From the NCBI GenBank assembly GCA_947629215.1, contig CANRCU010000121.1, positions 1 to 7,003 on the forward strand: a stretch of 7,003 bases of DNA, in the 5' to 3' direction. Below, piece by piece: positions 5,242 through 7,003 of this stretch. Origin of the DNA: an uncultured Clostridia bacterium (GTDB lineage: Bacteria; Bacillota; Clostridia; Lachnospirales; CAG-274). The position numbers and the translations under genes are program-made. How positions within the stretch are numbered: position 1 is the stretch's first letter; every line of letters begins with the position of its first letter. The notes beneath the pieces were generated by a model. The model was not told where the DNA came from, did not search any database, and saw nothing but the letters and a program-made list of their open reading frames with translations.

Positions 5242-7003
5242 ATGCCAAAAAGAACCGACATAAACAAAGTTATGATAATAGGCTCGGGTCCTATAATAAT
5301 AGGTCAGGCGTGTGAATTTGACTATTCCGGCACACAGGCGTGCAAGGCGCTCAGAAGCCTTGGTTATGAAATAGTGCTTGTTAATTCAAATCCTGCGACT
5401 ATAATGACAGACCCCGAAATGGCGGATGTGACTTATATAGAGCCGCTTAACGTGAAAAGGCTTGAACAGATAATAGCAAAAGAGCGTCCGGATGCGCTGT
5501 TGCCGAATCTTGGCGGACAGTCGGGGCTTAATCTCTGCGCGGAACTTAACAAAACGGGTGTGCTTGACAAATACGGCGTCCGGGTCATAGGCGTTCAGGT
5601 CGATGCCATTGAGCGCGGTGAGGACAGAATTGAATTTAAAAACACAATGAACAAGCTCGGCATTGAAATGGCGCGAAGCAGTGTCGCATACAGCGTTGAA
5701 GAGGCGCTTGATATAGCGGACGAGCTGGGTTATCCCGTTGTTCTGCGCCCTGCGTATACCATGGGCGGCGCAGGCGGCGGACTTGTATATAATAAAGACG
5801 AGCTTAAAACGGTCTGCGCGCGTGGTTTGCAGGCAAGCCTTGTCGGACAGGTGCTTGTGGAAGAATCCATTATGGGTTGGGAAGAGCTTGAACTCGAAGT
5901 CGTGCGTGATAAAGAAGGCAATATGATAACGGTCTGCTTTATCGAAAATGTCGACCCTATGGGCGTACATACGGGCGATTCGTTCTGTACGGCGCCTATG
6001 CTGACTATTTCCGAGGACGTGCAGAAACGCTTGCAGGAACAGGCTTACAGAATAGTGGACTCAATAAAAGTCATAGGCGGCACAAATGTGCAGTTTGCGC
6101 ATGACCCCGTTTCGGACAGGATAATTGTTATAGAGATAAACCCAAGAACATCGCGTTCGTCTGCGCTGGCATCCAAGGCGACGGGCTTTCCGATAGCACT
6201 TGTTTCGGCTAAACTGGCGGCGGGGCTTACGCTTGCGGATATACCCTGCGGCAAATACGGCACTCTTGATAAATATGTTCCCGACGGCGATTATGTTGTT
6301 GTTAAATTTGCACGCTGGGCTTTTGAAAAATTCAAGGGCGTTGAAGATAAACTCGGTACGCAGATGCGCGCCGTGGGCGAGGTAATGAGCATAGGCAAGA
6401 CTTATAAAGAGGCTTTCCAGAAAGCGGTGCGTTCGCTTGAAAAAGGCCGTTACGGGCTTGGTCATGTCGGCAAGTTTTATGATATGACCAAAGAAGAACT
6501 GCTCAAACTGCTTATAACACCTTCGAGCGAAAGGCATTTTATCATGTATGAGGCGCTCAGGAAAGGCGCTTCCGTCGACGAGATATACAATATAACAAAG
6601 GTGAAAAAGTGGTTCATAGAGCAGATGAAAGAGCTTGTCACGGAAGAAGAAACTCTTGCTGCACACAAGGGCGTTATGCCGTCGGACGAGGCGCTTACAC
6701 AGGCTAAAAAGGACGGTTTTTCGGACAAATATTTAAGTGAGATACTTGATATACCCGAACAGGATATAAGGGAGAAAAGGCTTTCGCTCGGCGTTGTTGA
6801 AACATGGGACGCCGTACACGTAAGCGGAACGGAGAACAGCTCATATTTCTATTCGACCTATAATGCGCCCGACAACGACCCTGTTTCGGAAGGCAGACCA
6901 AAGGTAATGATACTCGGCGGCGGTCCCAACAGGATAGGTCAGGGCATAGAGTTTGACTATTGCTGCGTTCATGCGGCTCAGTCGCTCAAAAAACTCGGGT
7001 TTG
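5242..7003 (+). CDS. carB: Carbamoyl-phosphate synthase large subunit (3' end beyond the window)
   Basis: CarB makes carbamoyl phosphate from bicarbonate, ammonia (delivered by the CarA glutaminase) and two ATP, feeding pyrimidine and arginine synthesis. About 587 of an expected 1,060-1,080 residues are present, with no stop or frameshift. The N-terminal carboxyphosphate domain is intact: GSGPIIIGQACEFDYSG near the start, R129, R169, the ATP-grasp glycine loop GGAGGG (175-180), E215, H243 and the metal-binding EINPRTSRSSALASKATG block (E298, N300; Q284), closely matching E. coli numbering. The oligomerisation domain follows (about 400-553), and the second synthetase half begins near 554 with LGGGPNRIGQGIEFDYCC. 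The ATG is preceded by GGAAGGAG with 8 bases between. It has its own promoter and is divergent from cstA. carA, usually directly upstream, is not there; it may lie downstream or elsewhere. Confidence 0.97.
   Translation, partial: MPKRTDINKVMIIGSGPIIIGQACEFDYSGTQACKALRSLGYEIVLVNSNPATIMTDPEMADVTYIEPLNVKRLEQIIAKERPDALLPNLGGQSGLNLCAELNKTGVLDKYGVRVIGVQVDAIERGEDRIEFKNTMNKLGIEMARSSVAYSVEEALDIADELGYPVVLRPAYTMGGAGGGLVYNKDELKTVCARGLQASLVGQVLVEESIMGWEELELEVVRDKEGNMITVCFIENVDPMGVHTGDSFCTAPMLTISEDVQKRLQEQAYRIVDSIKVIGGTNVQFAHDPVSDRIIVIEINPRTSRSSALASKATGFPIALVSAKLAAGLTLADIPCGKYGTLDKYVPDGDYVVVKFARWAFEKFKGVEDKLGTQMRAVGEVMSIGKTYKEAFQKAVRSLEKGRYGLGHVGKFYDMTKEELLKLLITPSSERHFIMYEALRKGASVDEIYNITKVKKWFIEQMKELVTEEETLAAHKGVMPSDEALTQAKKDGFSDKYLSEILDIPEQDIREKRLSLGVVETWDAVHVSGTENSSYFYSTYNAPDNDPVSEGRPKVMILGGGPNRIGQGIEFDYCCVHAAQSLKKLGF

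Noticed and set aside
5386..5970. 194-codon open frame antisense to carB
   Set aside because: It lies wholly within the conserved carB coding sequence, has no ribosome site or recognisable domain, and is low in conserved-protein character; a shadow frame. The same holds for the antisense frame at 6061-6666.
1..7003. CRISPR arrays, insertion sequences, tRNA or rRNA genes, phage or defence genes
   Set aside because: None was seen on either strand: no spaced direct repeats, transposase-like frames, tRNA-like cloverleaf or accessory protein families.

Overview
The window holds ordinary housekeeping genes of a low-to-moderate GC Gram-positive bacterium, most likely an anaerobic gut-type clostridium (Oscillospirales/Ruminococcaceae-like). 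That placement is inferred from strong AAGGAG ribosome sites, sigma-A type promoters, a short clostridial-type CstA and the wording of PNPase and CarB. The genus cannot be fixed from the sequence alone.

Layout: four genes lie on the minus strand and one on the plus strand. Read in the direction of minus-strand transcription they are cstA (4997 to 3561, carbon-starvation/pyruvate-type transporter), yajC (3330 to 2902, Sec translocase accessory subunit), rpsO (2726 to 2466, ribosomal protein S15) and pnp (2228 to 108, polynucleotide phosphorylase). On the plus strand carB (5242 to beyond the right edge, carbamoyl-phosphate synthase large subunit) is divergent from cstA. No gene-free stretch exceeds 300 bases. 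The four intergenic regions, of about 175 to 245 bases, are rich in promoters and RNA structure.

Promoters: yajC (TTGACG-17-TATAAT), rpsO (TTGTAA-17-TAAAAT, extended -10) and cstA (TTGCAA-17-TATAAT, extended -10) each have a convincing promoter. carB has an extended -10 element. A good intrinsic terminator follows rpsO, and hairpins follow cstA. rpsO-pnp is the classical pairing of translation and RNA decay: in E. coli both genes are autoregulated through mRNA leaders.

Most interesting material: no new protein system is visible; every protein belongs to a well-known family. The best candidates for something undescribed are RNA and operator elements. (1) A 20-bp uninterrupted stem in the pnp leader, just upstream of the ribosome site, pairs fully only in the pnp-sense RNA and resembles in position the RNase III/PNPase autoregulatory leader of enterobacteria. 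(2) A roughly 100-nt structured rpsO leader is a candidate S15 autoregulatory element. (3) Two related AT-rich perfect palindromes sit one in each promoter of the divergent cstA/carB pair.
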